Under the pieces are notes generated by a model. The model had not been told where the DNA came from. It made no database searches and worked only from the letters and a program-made list of their open reading frames with translations. Below are positions 50,107 through 62,829 of a stretch of DNA of 64,000 nt, piece after piece. The position numbers and the translations under genes are program-made. This DNA comes from Odontesthes bonariensis (taxonomy: Eukaryota > Chordata > Actinopteri > Atheriniformes > Atherinopsidae), in the NCBI RefSeq assembly GCF_027942865.1, contig NC_134528.1, positions 11,932,086 to 11,996,085 on the forward strand, read 5' to 3'. How positions within the stretch are numbered: the first letter of the stretch is position 1; every line of letters begins with the position of its first letter.

Positions 50107-51685
50107 CAGTTTCCTGGGCTTCCAAGGGGTGTGTCTGGGATACATTATTTTTAAGGAACTCATTTGAAAACATTTGCTTAACACATAGCTGCTCAGGTCA
50201 CACCACAGCTCTCTAAAATGTTAATGTGTGTGAATACTGGTGTATCAACCCACTAAAACTGAGTCACTTGGTTGTTTAATGAGCGATTGCCATTCTGCCA
50301 ACACCAACACCCAGATATGGTGTAAAAGTAGGCACACCCATAGATTATCAGTATGGAATTGTTTTTTCCCCTGTCGCTCCATTCCCTGTTGACATTGATC
50401 TTTGACAAAATAGGAAGGGCTGGGCCCCCAAAACGGATGGAAACCCCACAAGTTTCCACTTGACAAGTGACCACTTGATCTCACAAAGCCTTTTAACTCC
50501 AGTGTGGCACAGTTTGCTCTAGAGGTTTTCGCACTCCCTCCTCACACAGTATATTATCCATGATTGTATTTGCATAGGAAATTTTCCTTCTTGGAAAGCG
50601 TAAGGCAGTACAGCACCAGAATAATCAAGCATACCACCTGTTGGCCAAGTGTACGTCATGTGCAAGTATTCCAGGAAGAAGATCAAGTATATTTTTCTTC
50701 CTGATTTCTTACAGGTGATCGTTAGCCTTCAGTTCCTGATGGCATGTAGAAAATGCTGTATCATATGCCTTTTTGCCACTAGAGGGAAGCACTTTCATGT
50801 TACAGGAAGAGTTAGACGGAGATGTTACTGGGAATGTATACATCATGCTGCTTGGTAGAGTTTTCCATGAAATTGTTATTACACTGGGAGAATATGTTAC
50901 TGTTACAACTGATGGTAAGAAAGCAGCTATTTGGCAGTACATGGTTTGGTCAAAGACATCTCAGCTTGCTGCTGCTCCAAACTAAATGTATATTTTATGG
51001 TGGATGTTTTATGTCTGCAAGTAAATGTATTTTTTTACTCACTTATAAACTAGCTTTGACATCAGAGATTAAAATGGATGTAACTGGGCTTCCAAAGATG
51101 CAAAGTTTTGCTTCTGTTTTCATTTAAATTATGCTGGCTTGAGGGCTTGAACGAAACTCTGAACTTTGAAATTCAGATTTTTATCAAAAATCCAATTAAC
51201 TTTCGAAATGAAATGTAAATAAATCATGCAACATAACCTTTTTGTGAGTGATTTAAGTTTCTACAAGTGTACATCTCAAGAAAACCGAACATTTAATATA
51301 AACTGGTTCTAATTTATTTATACAGTTACATATTCACATCATAATTTGAGACACATACATGCAGACTAATGTGCATTCAATCACATGTTCAGGCATGCGC
51401 GTAGATTCACACACTGAAACTCAAACACGCATCAACACAATCATTCAAATGCAGGAAATGTCCTTCAACCAGAAAGGCAGAGCTCACTCCTCAGTGAGAG
51501 AAGGCATTTGTCCTTCTGAAAAGTCCTTGAATCCAAATGGGCTGCAGGAATCTATTTGGAAGTTTGAGCTGACCTTTGACCTTTACAAAGATTGGTAAAG
51601 TAGCAGCAGACGCACGCACACAAATCTTAACAGACAATCCCTCCATTGCACATAATTTATTTGTACACACTGTACATTTGTGTAT
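50107..51685. other. Convergent intergenic region between kcnk1 and entpd1
   Basis: The 3' ends of a plus-strand gene and a minus-strand gene face each other here. Candidate signals are AATAAA at 51218-51223 for kcnk1 and TTTATT at 51313-51318 or 51656-51661 (minus strand) for entpd1. Short open frames around 50650-51130 on both strands resemble no known protein. Confidence 0.5.
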
Positions 51686-54600
51686 TTATACGATCTGCGG
51701 CTGCTTGGAACAACTGGGCCAGATAGGACGCAGGCTGATGATGACGAGGGCGAAGACCAGTATTGCCATGATGGTGATTATGGAGACGTAGCCGGCATGC
51801 GGCAGAAGGGGTGAATCTGGAGCCTCAGCTGGAATCATGTTGGTCAAATTCAACATGTAGCCCAGTGTCCAGCCTGCATCACTGTCTTTTATCTGGAAAC
51901 AGGACATAAAGAAGGAACTTAAGACTATCTATTATTTATTTGTATTATTTTGCTTCACAGAATAAAAGAGCATATTCTTTGCCAACTATTAACAGCTCAA
52001 AGTTTATTTAGATCTTGACATACATAAAACAAATGTGCAAATGGAACACCAACTTTGACGTTTCAAAAGTTGACGAGTTCTTGCAATCCTTGCAGATGAA
52101 TTATGATTTGATAAGCTTCACTCTTCTACTTAGCCGTGTTTTGATATTTTCATTTAAGTAGACATCATTTGGCAAACTGTATCTAATACTGTCAGACTTA
52201 TTAAAAAAAAAAAAAGATGCTGCAGCTGGATAAACGTACGGATGTATGTTGCAACTACAGTTCTGAAGGGGGTGTGGGGGAGAGCTTGACACATTTTACA
52301 CTATTTCCTCCTTTAGCACAGCAGAAATCCCAAACCTTCAGGTCACAACTTTTACACACAATTATATTTCCTGCTTTTCACGGAGAATATCTGAACATGT
52401 CAACATAGAAAATCATTTTAGGTTTCCATAATCCACCACTGCTGATTATTAGCGTCTTGGCTATCACCTGACTAAGTCGTCCAATCATGTTTAAGCAGGT
52501 GTACGGCGCGGCCATTACAACCTGACGCTTCTTTACGAACTTGTATTTCTCTTAGCTTTGTTGATAAATTTCACTCTCCGCCTTCTGTTTTTAATCACTT
52601 TGCTGTTTGTATTTCAACACTACGTGTGACTGGTTGTTATGACGGTGATTCATCGACTCAATTCAATTGTCTAATTCAATCGACTGTGCAGTCGGTAAAC
52701 GGCTGCGTAACGGAATTTGTTCAAGTTGTCAACACCTGGCTACAAGGTAAGAGCTGCCTCTGCTCACGTGCTGTTTTAGTTATCATCCGTAACTCTTGAT
52801 ATAGCTACTGATCAAATGCTGATTGTTAACGCTGTTAACGCGGATTCCACCTTTTTTCGTGGATATAGTTTAGCACTGAAATGATCCATTTCAGCTGTAA
52901 GGTCTGTTAAAAGAGCCTTAAATCAACTCAAGTAATCCTGCCACATCTGGATTGAATTGGGACTGGTCATATTTTTTTCTTGCGGGGATGTGATTTGTGT
53001 CTTTGACACTCAAATCTCTACCACAGTGTTGTTGCTGGTTGTTTTGTTCTCATTATTCCTTTTTTTTTATTTTTGGCTTCATATGACAACAATTTGCCCT
53101 CCTTTAGCTTTCAGCCAAGCATGATGAGAATCTAATGCTCGAAGCATAGTTTCTAAGTTTTATTGCGTTTCATGTGGGTTAGCCAGTTACTTTGGTTCAG
53201 ATGAAAGGGGTTTTACAAGCATTCAAAATCAGTTCTGGTACCTGCAGTAATTTTGTGCTGGAAGTGTTGTGTCCACTTTTTTTTTGTTTGTTTGTTTGTT
53301 TGTTTTAAGCAGGGAATGAAAATGGGTTTCAGGGTCTTTGTCATTTTCTCTGATAAATCTTCAAAAGTAGTCCATCTGATGTAGTATAATGTGCTGGGAT
53401 CAAGTGATTATTGGATTCAATTTTTTATTTTTGTCCTTTAAAGATCTTATTCCCCATACAGAGTTTGTTGTTAATTAGAGGCATGCAGGCACAGTATAAG
53501 TGAACAACAATGGAAACACTCAGTCACCGGAGGACATGCTTTGTCACTTCCTTGTAAATGTTTTGTCCACAGGGAGGATGATTGATTTTTTAACAGGGGG
53601 GGGGGCTTTTTTGGTGTTCAGTAACTTACAATTGTTGCCACAACACGTGGCAGTAGGCCTAGCAGTCACCTGCCTTTGTGTTTTGGTGGGTTGAACCAGT
53701 TGTTCTGCATCAAAGTTCATCATTGGATAGCTCGCACTCAAGTCTTCACATTTTTTTTTTTTTTTTTTTCAGCTTTTGGAAATAATTTCCCATTTAGCTG
53801 CACCCCAATCATTCTAGAGTGAGTGATTCTTTCCAGATGGTTTTACAAAGCCATTCCTGCATTTGTGTTTATTTATGTTTGTGTTTATTTTTTTGTAATT
53901 CCTGCATGTTTTTATATTACAGAATTTGTTTAAAGAAAATGACAATATAGTTTCACATTTTTAATAATGTGCAGCTATTTTAAGAGTTTCCTGTCAGTCC
54001 CTTGACATAAGTGTTTAGCCTTGTAGGAACTGTTTTATCTTCTGATAAAGTAAAAAAAAAAAAATTATTTTACTCATTTGTTTCACACCTTTTCCATGCC
54101 AATATAATTATTGTCTTATAGCAAGAGACACACTGCCATTTTGTTGGGAGTTCTTCTACTGCTGCTGTTGTTTTTAAATTTGGTATTTCTGATCAAGAGG
54201 ATTCAAGATTTTCTTCTGATCCCATTTCTTTCTCATAGATGCCGATTCATTGCTATACTTCCAGGTTTTAATGGTGCGTTGGACAGGTCTTCATCCAATT
54301 TTCTGCTTAACTTTAGTCCTTAAATCTTAAAATAAGTCTGGGTCAACCATATGAAGAGGTTTTGAAAAATGGGTTATGTCTTTAACGTTTAAAACTTTAA
54401 GGTTTTCACATAAATACTTCCTGGACACAGTTGCACACACAGTATAGATGGGGCCACGGGTCCATGGGTGGATCCTGATCTACTGACCTTCTTGATGAAT
54501 TCTATTTTGGAGTAGGTCTCTGAGGTGAAGTTGTATCCTTCTGTCAGCAGGATGAGGATATACGTGCCAGAGAAGCAGTACTCGGACAGATATTTTTGTT

Positions 54601-57600
54601 TTACGTCTGGATGCTGCTTGACTATCTGTCCAAGCAGTACAAAGGCAGTAATATCGTCAAGGTACACGTCAGACATCGATAAGACATGGAAATTGATGAA
54701 CGTTGCAGAACTTTTTTGTATGTGTAACAAACAAATGATTAATGTTCCCCGACCTTAGACCAAGGGGTAGCGCAGTAGCTCACTAGCTTTTCCTTCACGG
54801 CCTCAAGAGACATGGATGTATCCATCAGATTAAGGAAGTTCATCACAAAGTAGTAAGCAGAGAAAGCCTATAATAGGAAAGAGGAAGAGATGAGTCAAAA
54901 AGAAATGTAATTAAGTTCTTAGGAAATGAAGGTATCTGTTTATAATACCAACTTATCATAATTTGAAGCACAAGGCTGTCCTCACTGACCCATAATATAT
55001 TTGGGCTGTTTTGCAAGTAGCTTTGAAACCAGGATGTGCAAAAGCCAAGTTAGTCAAATGACCAAAAAACATAAAAAAAATTTGGTTGGTATTGTACAAG
55101 GAGCGTCAAATCACTGTGTTTGCAGAATCAGCTGGAAGCATCAACTGTTTTGTGATGGACTTTGGAAGAAAAATGCCACTCACTGCAATGGTGAACATCC
55201 AAGTTTTGGAAATCAAGAGGGAGGAAAAATGCTAATTCCTGGGGATTCACTTGAACAAAACGTGACTGGTCAGACTGTATTCATACCTCGGTAAATGAGA
55301 ATGACCAAAGTCCTTTGGTAGTAAGTGCCAATATTAAGACATTACTGTGGGAATTTAAGGGTAAATTCAAGCAAAGCAAAGCTAATTACTTTAGTAATGA
55401 ACGTTGTTTGGGTTTCATATTCTGAAGCAATCAGGAACATTAGGGTTAACATGTAGCACTTTATATTCAGTCTGTACCCAAACCAGAAGTTGCTCGGTGT
55501 GCAGTTATTACAAGTTTATGGAACTTATTAATCTATAAGTTGTGCAACAAGTGTGTGTGGCCAAACATGAGTGCTTTACATGTTATGTAGGCTGCTTAAT
55601 TAACTAAATGTGTTATATTACCCCAAACGGTCCTTGCAAATGTGGCTGGAAGACCCCATTGAAAGAGCATTGGCTGTATTGGCAGGAAGAGAAGTTAAAG
55701 ACATTTTTGAGGACTTTATAGCATTGTGTGAAATTTCCATCCCCTGAGATACTGAAGTTTGCAGGAGCTTGCTGGGGTTTCCTATCTGACACGCAGGGGC
55801 TGTCATAGAGGATTGAATAGTCCTTTGTCTCAGAGTAGCCTGAGTGGAAACAGGGATCTGTTATCATTTCTGGACCTGACTGGGAGATAAAGAGGTGAAT
55901 TGGACAAAGAGAGGAAGCTTATTGAATTCAATGTATTGCTGTACAGTACATGTTGGCACATCGTGTCTCAGATGATTAAGATTTGAATACCCGGAAACGT
56001 CAGAAGTTTACCTTAGTCTGATGTGCCAATGCCATTCGTAGTGCTTGGTCTTTCCCATAACACAGGAAGCTGTGCGTATACAGGTTATAGTCATTCCCGT
56101 AAAGTCTGAAGGTCACGGAGTTGCTGGGTGACTCCGCACCATTGTAATCATCAGATATGAAGCTAATTTGAGTTGAAGCCCCACCAAGGTCAAGAGCGCC
56201 TGTGGTTTCTAGACCCTGGCGCAGAAACAAAAAAGCACTGACATCAGTGCACAGCACAAGCACCAAAACTGGCACATAAAAGAAATAAAGTGGGAAAAGT
56301 GCTTCTACCTGTTTTTAGATGCATGCATGCATACAGACCTGTTTAAGGAGATCACTTAAGTAGTTGATTGTGACCCAGCCGAAGGCCCCTTCCTCCTGCC
56401 CACTTAGTATTCTCGCTCCCTGAAAGGAAAAGGGGAACCTTTGCAGGGCTCCCTCCACAGCCTGAAATACCTTGTCTGATGCTGAGCTGTCCTCCAAACT
56501 GCATGCATGCATACAGGAGCACAAATTCATTAGTCAGTCACATAATTCAAGTCACTACAGTGGCAAATAAATAACAAATGGACTGTATCGTTTTAAATGG
56601 ATTTGACAGTAACAAATTCATGCCCTTGCAGTAAATTTATGGATATAGATTACAGAATTTATGAATGGGAAAGACTCCAGAGAGCTGCACTTTGTTCTAC
56701 CAGTACTAACACGACTGCAGAGTTCAGGCTTAGAATAAAATTAAAATGTTGCCAGCAAGAAAATGCATTAATTTGAGGTTCCCACAGGTAGACTTCTATT
56801 TTAGTGCTTTTTTAAATTATTATTTTTTTCTTACAGGGAAGGGATAAAATGACTTTCAATTAGTAACCCCTATGGGAATATAGAGGTAATTTTGTATATG
56901 AGTGTGTCGTCCTGGAGACACTCTGGCTTTTTAACCAACAGAGAACGCGTTTCATTCTTGTTTGTGAATGAAATTCTTGGCAATACGACCAAAAACAAAA
57001 TATTTCTGAGGTTTAAGATATTGTTCTCAAGTAAAATAACAGACGTTACCTACTAGATGCATGATGGCTATCAAAGTCATGAGTGAACATGACGAACAAT
57101 AAAGAGGGAGGATGTTGTCTTGATCTTTTGAAGAAGCTCAACTTTAACTGTTAAATATAAAACTTTTTTTAAAGTGAATATCAGAAGAAACTTGAAGGCT
57201 CTATTTGGAAAAGCAACATGAAAGCAGAACTGGCGGTCTTTTTGTTTCACAACAACAAATGAGAACTGCTCATTTCTCTGTTGGTTGTAAAGCCCGCCCC
57301 GGTCAGACTGTCAGCATGAATGCTTGGGTTAGCGAGATCCCGTCACAAGTTGGTCTTTTTTATTTAAATTTTTTTTATTTTAGTTGTTAATTTGTTTAGT
57401 TTCATTATGAAAATGTGTGTTCATACATGACATACTTCAACAATCTCATTCCTGCTGTAGCTCCCAGATAGAGAGGGGTCTCACTGTGTCTATTCCTTGG
57501 AACCTGCATCTCGGCCTCCTGCATGCAGGCTTTCAGTGACTCTCCTGCCTTCTGTGGTGCATCTGCATAGCTTGAGATACCTTTACCTGTGAGAGACAAA

Positions 57601-60600
57601 AATATCCGAGAGGGTGAAGTTATTCAGCCAACATTAAAAGTTGTTTTTTGAGAAAATCTATACACATACGAATTTCAAAATTGAAAAATCTTGATGGTGT
57701 AGGTCTATGTCTTCGTGTTGTAGAACAAGCACCAGCACACAAGTTCGACTTTAGCTCTCCCCCCATGTTGTGGAACGGCCTTCCGTACAATATTAGACAT
57801 TTTTACTTTCAAGTCTTTGGTCTCTCCTCTTTGGCTTTGATTTCGGGTTGAGCCCAGACATCTTGGCTTGTCCATGTATGCATTGTATTTTTATTGTAAT
57901 TTTGTTATAGTTTTTATTGCTGGACGAGCCTTTAAAGCACTTTGGTCAAGAGTTGTTTGTTTTTAAATGTGCTATAAAAGTCAGGTTGAAGCTCTCAGTT
58001 GGTAGTTTGATATGAAAGGGCAAGAAATTGAACAGGAAAGACGGTTGGCCTCATACTTTTACTACATTATTTAGTGCTTGATTGGATTCTAGAGCGTTCT
58101 GGGGAAAGAAGAGTCAGATGTCACCTATTTAAAGAAAAAAAGAAATGCACAAATGTGCTGCCATTAATTTCATCTTTCTAAAAAAAAAAAAAAAAAGCAA
58201 ATGAAGACAATTCTGTGATATTAAGTCTTTCAACCACAAAAATTAGTTGATTAGGTCATTTTAACTTGTTTACAATGCCTCAAAGAATTTAACAAGGTGC
58301 ATAAATCACTCAGGGACTTGAGGAGCCAGATTCAAAACATTTACTTATGTTGTTGTACTGGTTGTTGGTCGGTTGGCTCTATAAATTTAACTTGAGATTT
58401 TGTTTCATAGTATAATACCTGACGCTACATTCATTGTAGTTTTTAATAACAGGGATTTAAAAATCCTCTCTGCGCCACCCACCCGTGAAAATCGTCTTAA
58501 CTTAACAAATTTCAGGACACTTGAATTAGAACTGTAAGACATCTCAGTTGTTACAATAGCTGGGTTTCCACTACTATTTTTGGTTTGCATTTGGAAGATG
58601 TGAATAAGCAAAGCCAACTGGAAATGGTTGGAATCAAGCTTGCAAAAAAAAAGTTAGACGCTTGCATGAGGTGCTTCTTGCATCTGAGAAAATAATTTTT
58701 TATGAAATGTCTCACCAGCTGTTTTCGGTCTGATGCAGCAAACGATCAACTCACGTGACTGATCGGCGTCTTCCCAGATAATAAAAATCTTATCCCAATA
58801 TTTACAGAGATGGAAGTAATTCTTCAAAAAGAGCTCTCTCCATTTTCCCTCTGCAGATGTCCATGACAGCTGCTGCTGTTGTTTTCCTTTGAGCTCTATT
58901 TCCAGTTAAGATAGCTACTACTTCTACTGAATTACAACCTTTTTAAGAAGAAGCTGATACAATTTTTTTTGCTAGTGACTGCAAAACTGGGCTAATTTAT
59001 TATTATTATTATTATTTTTTTTTTTTTTTAAATAAATTACATGCATTAAAGTAGTTTACTCTGCATTTTGGTATCATAGGTTATTGACGACAACTTCGAT
59101 ACTTTGTCCTGATCATTATGCCTCAGATAATAAAGAGGACAAAGTACAAATTTGACAAGTGATTAGATTTATAACGCAGAGCTAATCATTTCTTTCATAC
59201 CCCTATAACAATGCAATGCTGCCAAATGGCCAATAGTTATACATGGGGCTGTATCACTGGTCTAATTCTCATTGCTGATGTCTCTCCATAATGTTGCTTT
59301 ATGTTGGATAATTGCCTGTATCAGGTAGGCTACATTGAATTTTTTTTTTTTGTCTTTTTTTAAAGTTAAAATTGAACCTTCCGGAGAAGAGCAAATTTTG
59401 TAACATTTACTGCTACAGATTTTATAGCTTGTAGAAGGCTGCACCTAATGGCTTTTTATCATAATTTCCAGTCATTAACTGCGTCACTGCTTTAATTGGC
59501 AGTCATAAATGTTGCCGAATAGTTAGTGGAGGGTTCCTCCAACACAATAATCCATCAAGTCTGAAGTTGTGCGTTAATGCGTTTTTAAGAGATTTTGAAT
59601 GCAGATGCCCTGCAGCTCTTTTGTAGATTGGAGGCCGTTAGGAGCTGTGACAAGGAAATTGTAGTAATAATGATAATTAGTTGCAGACCCAAAGTTGATT
59701 GTTCCATAGAAAGTACATCCTGATTAATTGAATACCTACTGTATGCTAGAGAAAAACACACTGTGCTGATGGACGCTGCGCACCATCCGAACACCCTTCG
59801 GTCTACTCCCCTGAAGATGTACTGGAGAGGTTAGCAGCAGATCCGTTAGGGTCATTTAGGGTGATACGTGGAGCCTACATGGAACTTGTTTTTACAGCTT
59901 ATCCTAAAGATGTTCAGTTACACAAAGATCAGGGAAATATTCACCAAAGGGTTACACTGTTTCCACCAGCTTGCTTTTTTTCCCCCACGGAGTATCCTGC
60001 TGCCATTCCTTCCTAGTTTTAATGTCCTGGATGATTGGTGTATTTTCAAAGTTCAGTCATTACAGTGTTCCTGAATTAACCCCTTTTACTGACAGTTGTA
60101 TTAAATGTATAATTACAGTTTTGCAGTTTGCACACACTTGACTGTTTGCATCAGTGTTGATTTAGAGTTTGTATACTTGAAAGCTAGAGCATTTGACACC
60201 TTGTGCGCTCAACTACTGTGGCGTATACTTTACCTTTTACTTTACAGGAATGTTTCTGTTGAACTCTTCCAGTGTTGTTATCCTTCTCTGCAGGCCACTC
60301 ATAAATATAAAGAGCCGTGTGGGAAGAGCCGGCGTCCAGCACTATCCCATACTGTGCAGTGGAGAAAAGGAGAAATTCCTGTTAAGTTCTGTGTCGTTAT
60401 CTCTGTACATAATAAATTATTTCGGGAATGTTGAGAACAGGAAGGCAGTCATTTAGTAAAACTGTCCCCCGATCAATGTTATCATTTAGACTTTGTGTGA
60501 TACGATGACATAAACATATGCTTTGTATCTCCTCTGCATCCTCTGGCCATATTTGGTGGTGGATCTTTAAAACTATTAGATACTATTACTTAACTTCACA

Positions 60601-60846
60601 AGTTGAGGTCGTATTGACCTGAGACCAAATTTGGCTTGTGGATATTTGAACTGAGATTCCAGTATACTGTATCTAATTCACTTGGTTCCCACATAGGGAG
60701 TGGGCTTCCCTCTACCATACCTTGTATTTTTGTTGGATAGGTTTGTTCTGCAAAACTGCAACCGTCACCAAGGCAACAATCGCTATGACGCCAATCACAG
60801 TGAGGATGATGGTCACAGGCGTGTGCCAGGGGTTCTTCTCTTTCAT
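51686..60846 (-). CDS. entpd1: Ectonucleoside triphosphate diphosphohydrolase 1 (CD39); complete or nearly so, 491 aa
   Basis: Cell-surface apyrase that hydrolyses extracellular ATP and ADP to AMP. Nine exons in transcript order: 60721-60846, 60234-60351, 57436-57586, 56339-56498, 56012-56215, 55622-55879, 54754-54867, 54488-54625, 51686-51892; phase closes over 1476 bases. Visible: N-terminal membrane helix ([20 protein letters not shown]), apyrase region 1 [14 protein letters not shown], region 2 [10 protein letters not shown], region 3 [15 protein letters not shown] with the catalytic Glu, region 4 [14 protein letters not shown], region 5 EYCFSGTYI, and a C-terminal helix ([15 protein letters not shown]). 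[19 protein letters not shown] identifies ENTPD1 rather than ENTPD2, 3 or 8. The start ATG (60844-60846) lies two bases after an acceptor, so a 5' exon must exist upstream and a longer N-terminus is possible. Human CD39 has 510 residues. The donor at 54753 (GTCGGG) is weak. Confidence 0.95.
52680..54110. other. entpd1 intron, low-complexity tracts only
   Basis: Last entpd1 intron (51893-54487). Contains a TTTG repeat (53284-53306), a G run (53596-53606) and a long T run (53750-53770). A leucine-rich open frame near 54120 is not supported as a gene. Confidence 0.5.
56320..56516. repeat. 17-bp direct repeat TGCATGCATGCATACAG flanking an entpd1 exon
   Basis: Identical copies at 56320-56336 and 56500-56516, same orientation, 180 bp apart. 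They sit in the introns immediately on both sides of the exon carrying apyrase region 3. Both copies overlap splice signals: the exon acceptor AG, and positions just past the donor. Confidence 0.9.
57646..57990 (+). mobile_element. L2/CR1-type LINE 3' fragment
   Basis: Encodes a decayed LINE C-terminus ([10 protein letters not shown], then a short Phe/Ser/Leu-rich stretch) followed by the tail 'aaagcactttggtcaagagt' and 'ttttaaatgtgctataaaag', characteristic of L2-like fish LINEs. It is in the entpd1 intron, opposite strand. Confidence 0.65.
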
Positions 60847-61609
60847 CTCTGAGAGCGGGGGTGGAAAGACAGACAGACAGACAGACGGACAGGAAGGAGA
60901 GGCCAGAGGGTTGCCAAGAGGTAAACGGTGGAAGATGGGGACATTGGAAATAGAGAAGGGATGTGTGTTAGCCAGTCTTTCATCCAGATGTAAGTGATAT
61001 CTCAGCCTGTGTGAGTTTGTTGGAGGCCATGTAGTGTTTAATTGTTTTGTTTGGTATCCCTGGGTAGCAGTTGTATTTATGATTTTTGAGTGAACTCATG
61101 CCAGGGTTCATTAATTCTAAGGGCTTTTGTTATTTCATCTGCAGTACATTTGAGAGGATATTTCAATGAATTAGTTGACCAAACCTAAAAGATCAACAAG
61201 ACTTGAACTTGAAAAGGATTAAAGGTTTTATTTTGCAAATGGTTAAAGTGTTTATCTAAAATATCGGAGCATTTGGCTTCAGTTAAAGTGTTGATCTAAT
61301 CGAGCAATATCTGTAAAATAGTGTTGCCAATCAGTGATTTATTTCAACATCCTGTTGGAGGTATTGTTTTAATCCTGAGTGTATTTGATGGTCGCATTTG
61401 TTGCTGCTTTGTTTGGGTCCCATTTCTTCCTAAGTACCCATTGATTCTCCACTGTTATTATTTGAAATGCAACATGCGTGACTACAAAAGGATATGCTGG
61501 TAGATATGTACCCTCATCTATTCAGCTTTTTAAATAAATGAGTTACCTGAATTTATACATTTATTGTAGTTGTGGGGAATGATGAACAAGATAACACTCT
61601 GAAATCTAA

Positions 61610-61611
<2 letters not shown>

Positions 61612-61640
<29 letters not shown>
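61612..61640. repeat. AC microsatellite
   Basis: Uninterrupted (AC)n of about 14 units. Confidence 0.95.
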
Positions 61641-61643
<3 letters not shown>

Positions 61644-61967
61644 GGGACATGTAAGTGTGTATTAACAGGGTAAGTAAGCTGGCAAACACTATCAGGCGCA
61701 CATGACAGCTGTCAAAGTACACTCACACATTGTTAAAACTGTCCCAACTGTACAGTAAAGAGCATATGAGCAGTTTTTCTACTACACTAACAAGACCTGG
61801 AGCACCGATTCTAAGCATAACCTTTGTCCACTGTGGAAAAACACAAACTCTGAAACTTCAAACATATCAAGGCAACAAGCTAGCGGCGAACAGACAACAA
61901 ATGAGAGAACTTACCTCTGTTGTCAGTGAACTTGCCACTGACAGGGAAGGGGAGCGGAGGGAGATAG

Positions 61968-62035
61968 ATCATGAGAGAGAAAGAGAGGGGGTGGGGGAGA
62001 GAGAGAAAGTAGAGGTAGGAGGGAGAGAAGGATAA
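61968..62035. repeat. GA-rich purine tract
   Basis: Nearly pure purine strand (GAGAGAAAGAGAGG and similar) with triplex-forming potential. It is upstream of the entpd1 coding start. Confidence 0.85.
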
Positions 62036-62829
62036 AGGCAGGACAGCGGCAAATGGCTTGATGAGAGGTTTTCTGTTGTAACTGGACAGAAGATTAAAAC
62101 ACATCTGTGAGTGTGCTTTTTGGTGGAGCAGCTCTAAAGCACAGAGTTTGGCATTTCCTCCCAAAGCTGTGGCAGTAAGGCCAATCACTATGGAGACACA
62201 GTTTAAAGCGTGTTTGTGCATGTGTCGGTGTGCTCTCGTGCGCATGTGAATGCCTTAAAAGGGACTCTCTCTGAGAACTAATAAGAGTCACTCGCTCCAG
62301 CTCTCCACTCTGTTCATTCTGCAGAATGTGTAGGAGGAAGGGGAAGTGGGGACTCCCTTCTTTGGCTGTTATCATAGCCTGTGATGTATCCTCAGTGACG
62401 GATTTCGGGATTTCCTGCTTTCTCAGAGGCTGCGCGTGTTTATGTATTTGTTGGAATACTTGTTGCCAAAGACGTTTTGTGTAAAATCTTTGTTTGCCTA
62501 GACCCAAAACATGACTTGTCTGCACATGTGTTAATATATTCAAAGACAGTCCTGTTTTTTATTTCCCTCGTCTGCCACACACTTGCAAATACTGAACATG
62601 ATGCATGTCACATATGTTTAAACACGCACAAGAGAATTGCAGTCGACTATTTCTAACTTTCCTACCAAGAGACTGCAGTGTGATTTAAGGACTTCTCATT
62701 TAAGTGGTTTTCTGCTTTTAGATAGCCACTTTAAACACTGAGCTGAGCGGGTGATTGACGATTAGTGTGTACATTTGCTTATTTACAGTGTGAGGATCTC
62801 CTTTTGTTTAGTGTCTCAAACATTTACAA

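Larger units (their letters stand above)
60849..62820. other. Upstream of entpd1 coding start; no gene recognised
   Basis: Must hold the 5' exon(s) or promoter of entpd1 unless these lie beyond the window. Contains a short (GACA)n run near 60870, an AC microsatellite (61612-61640) and a GA-rich tract (61968-62035). Open frames on the minus strand at 61880-62543 have no recognisable domain. Confidence 0.45.

Noticed and set aside
50649..51127. Overlapping open frames on both strands after kcnk1
   Set aside because: No recognisable family, and position fits a 3' untranslated region.
54111..54323. Leucine-rich 70-codon frame resembling a membrane protein
   Set aside because: Starts at TTG rather than ATG, lies inside an entpd1 intron, and consists of T-rich sequence that yields Leu and Phe by composition.
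61880..62543. Minus-strand open frames of 121 and 149 codons upstream of entpd1
   Set aside because: No known domain; one runs through the GA tract. They might overlap an entpd1 5' exon but the sequence does not show this.
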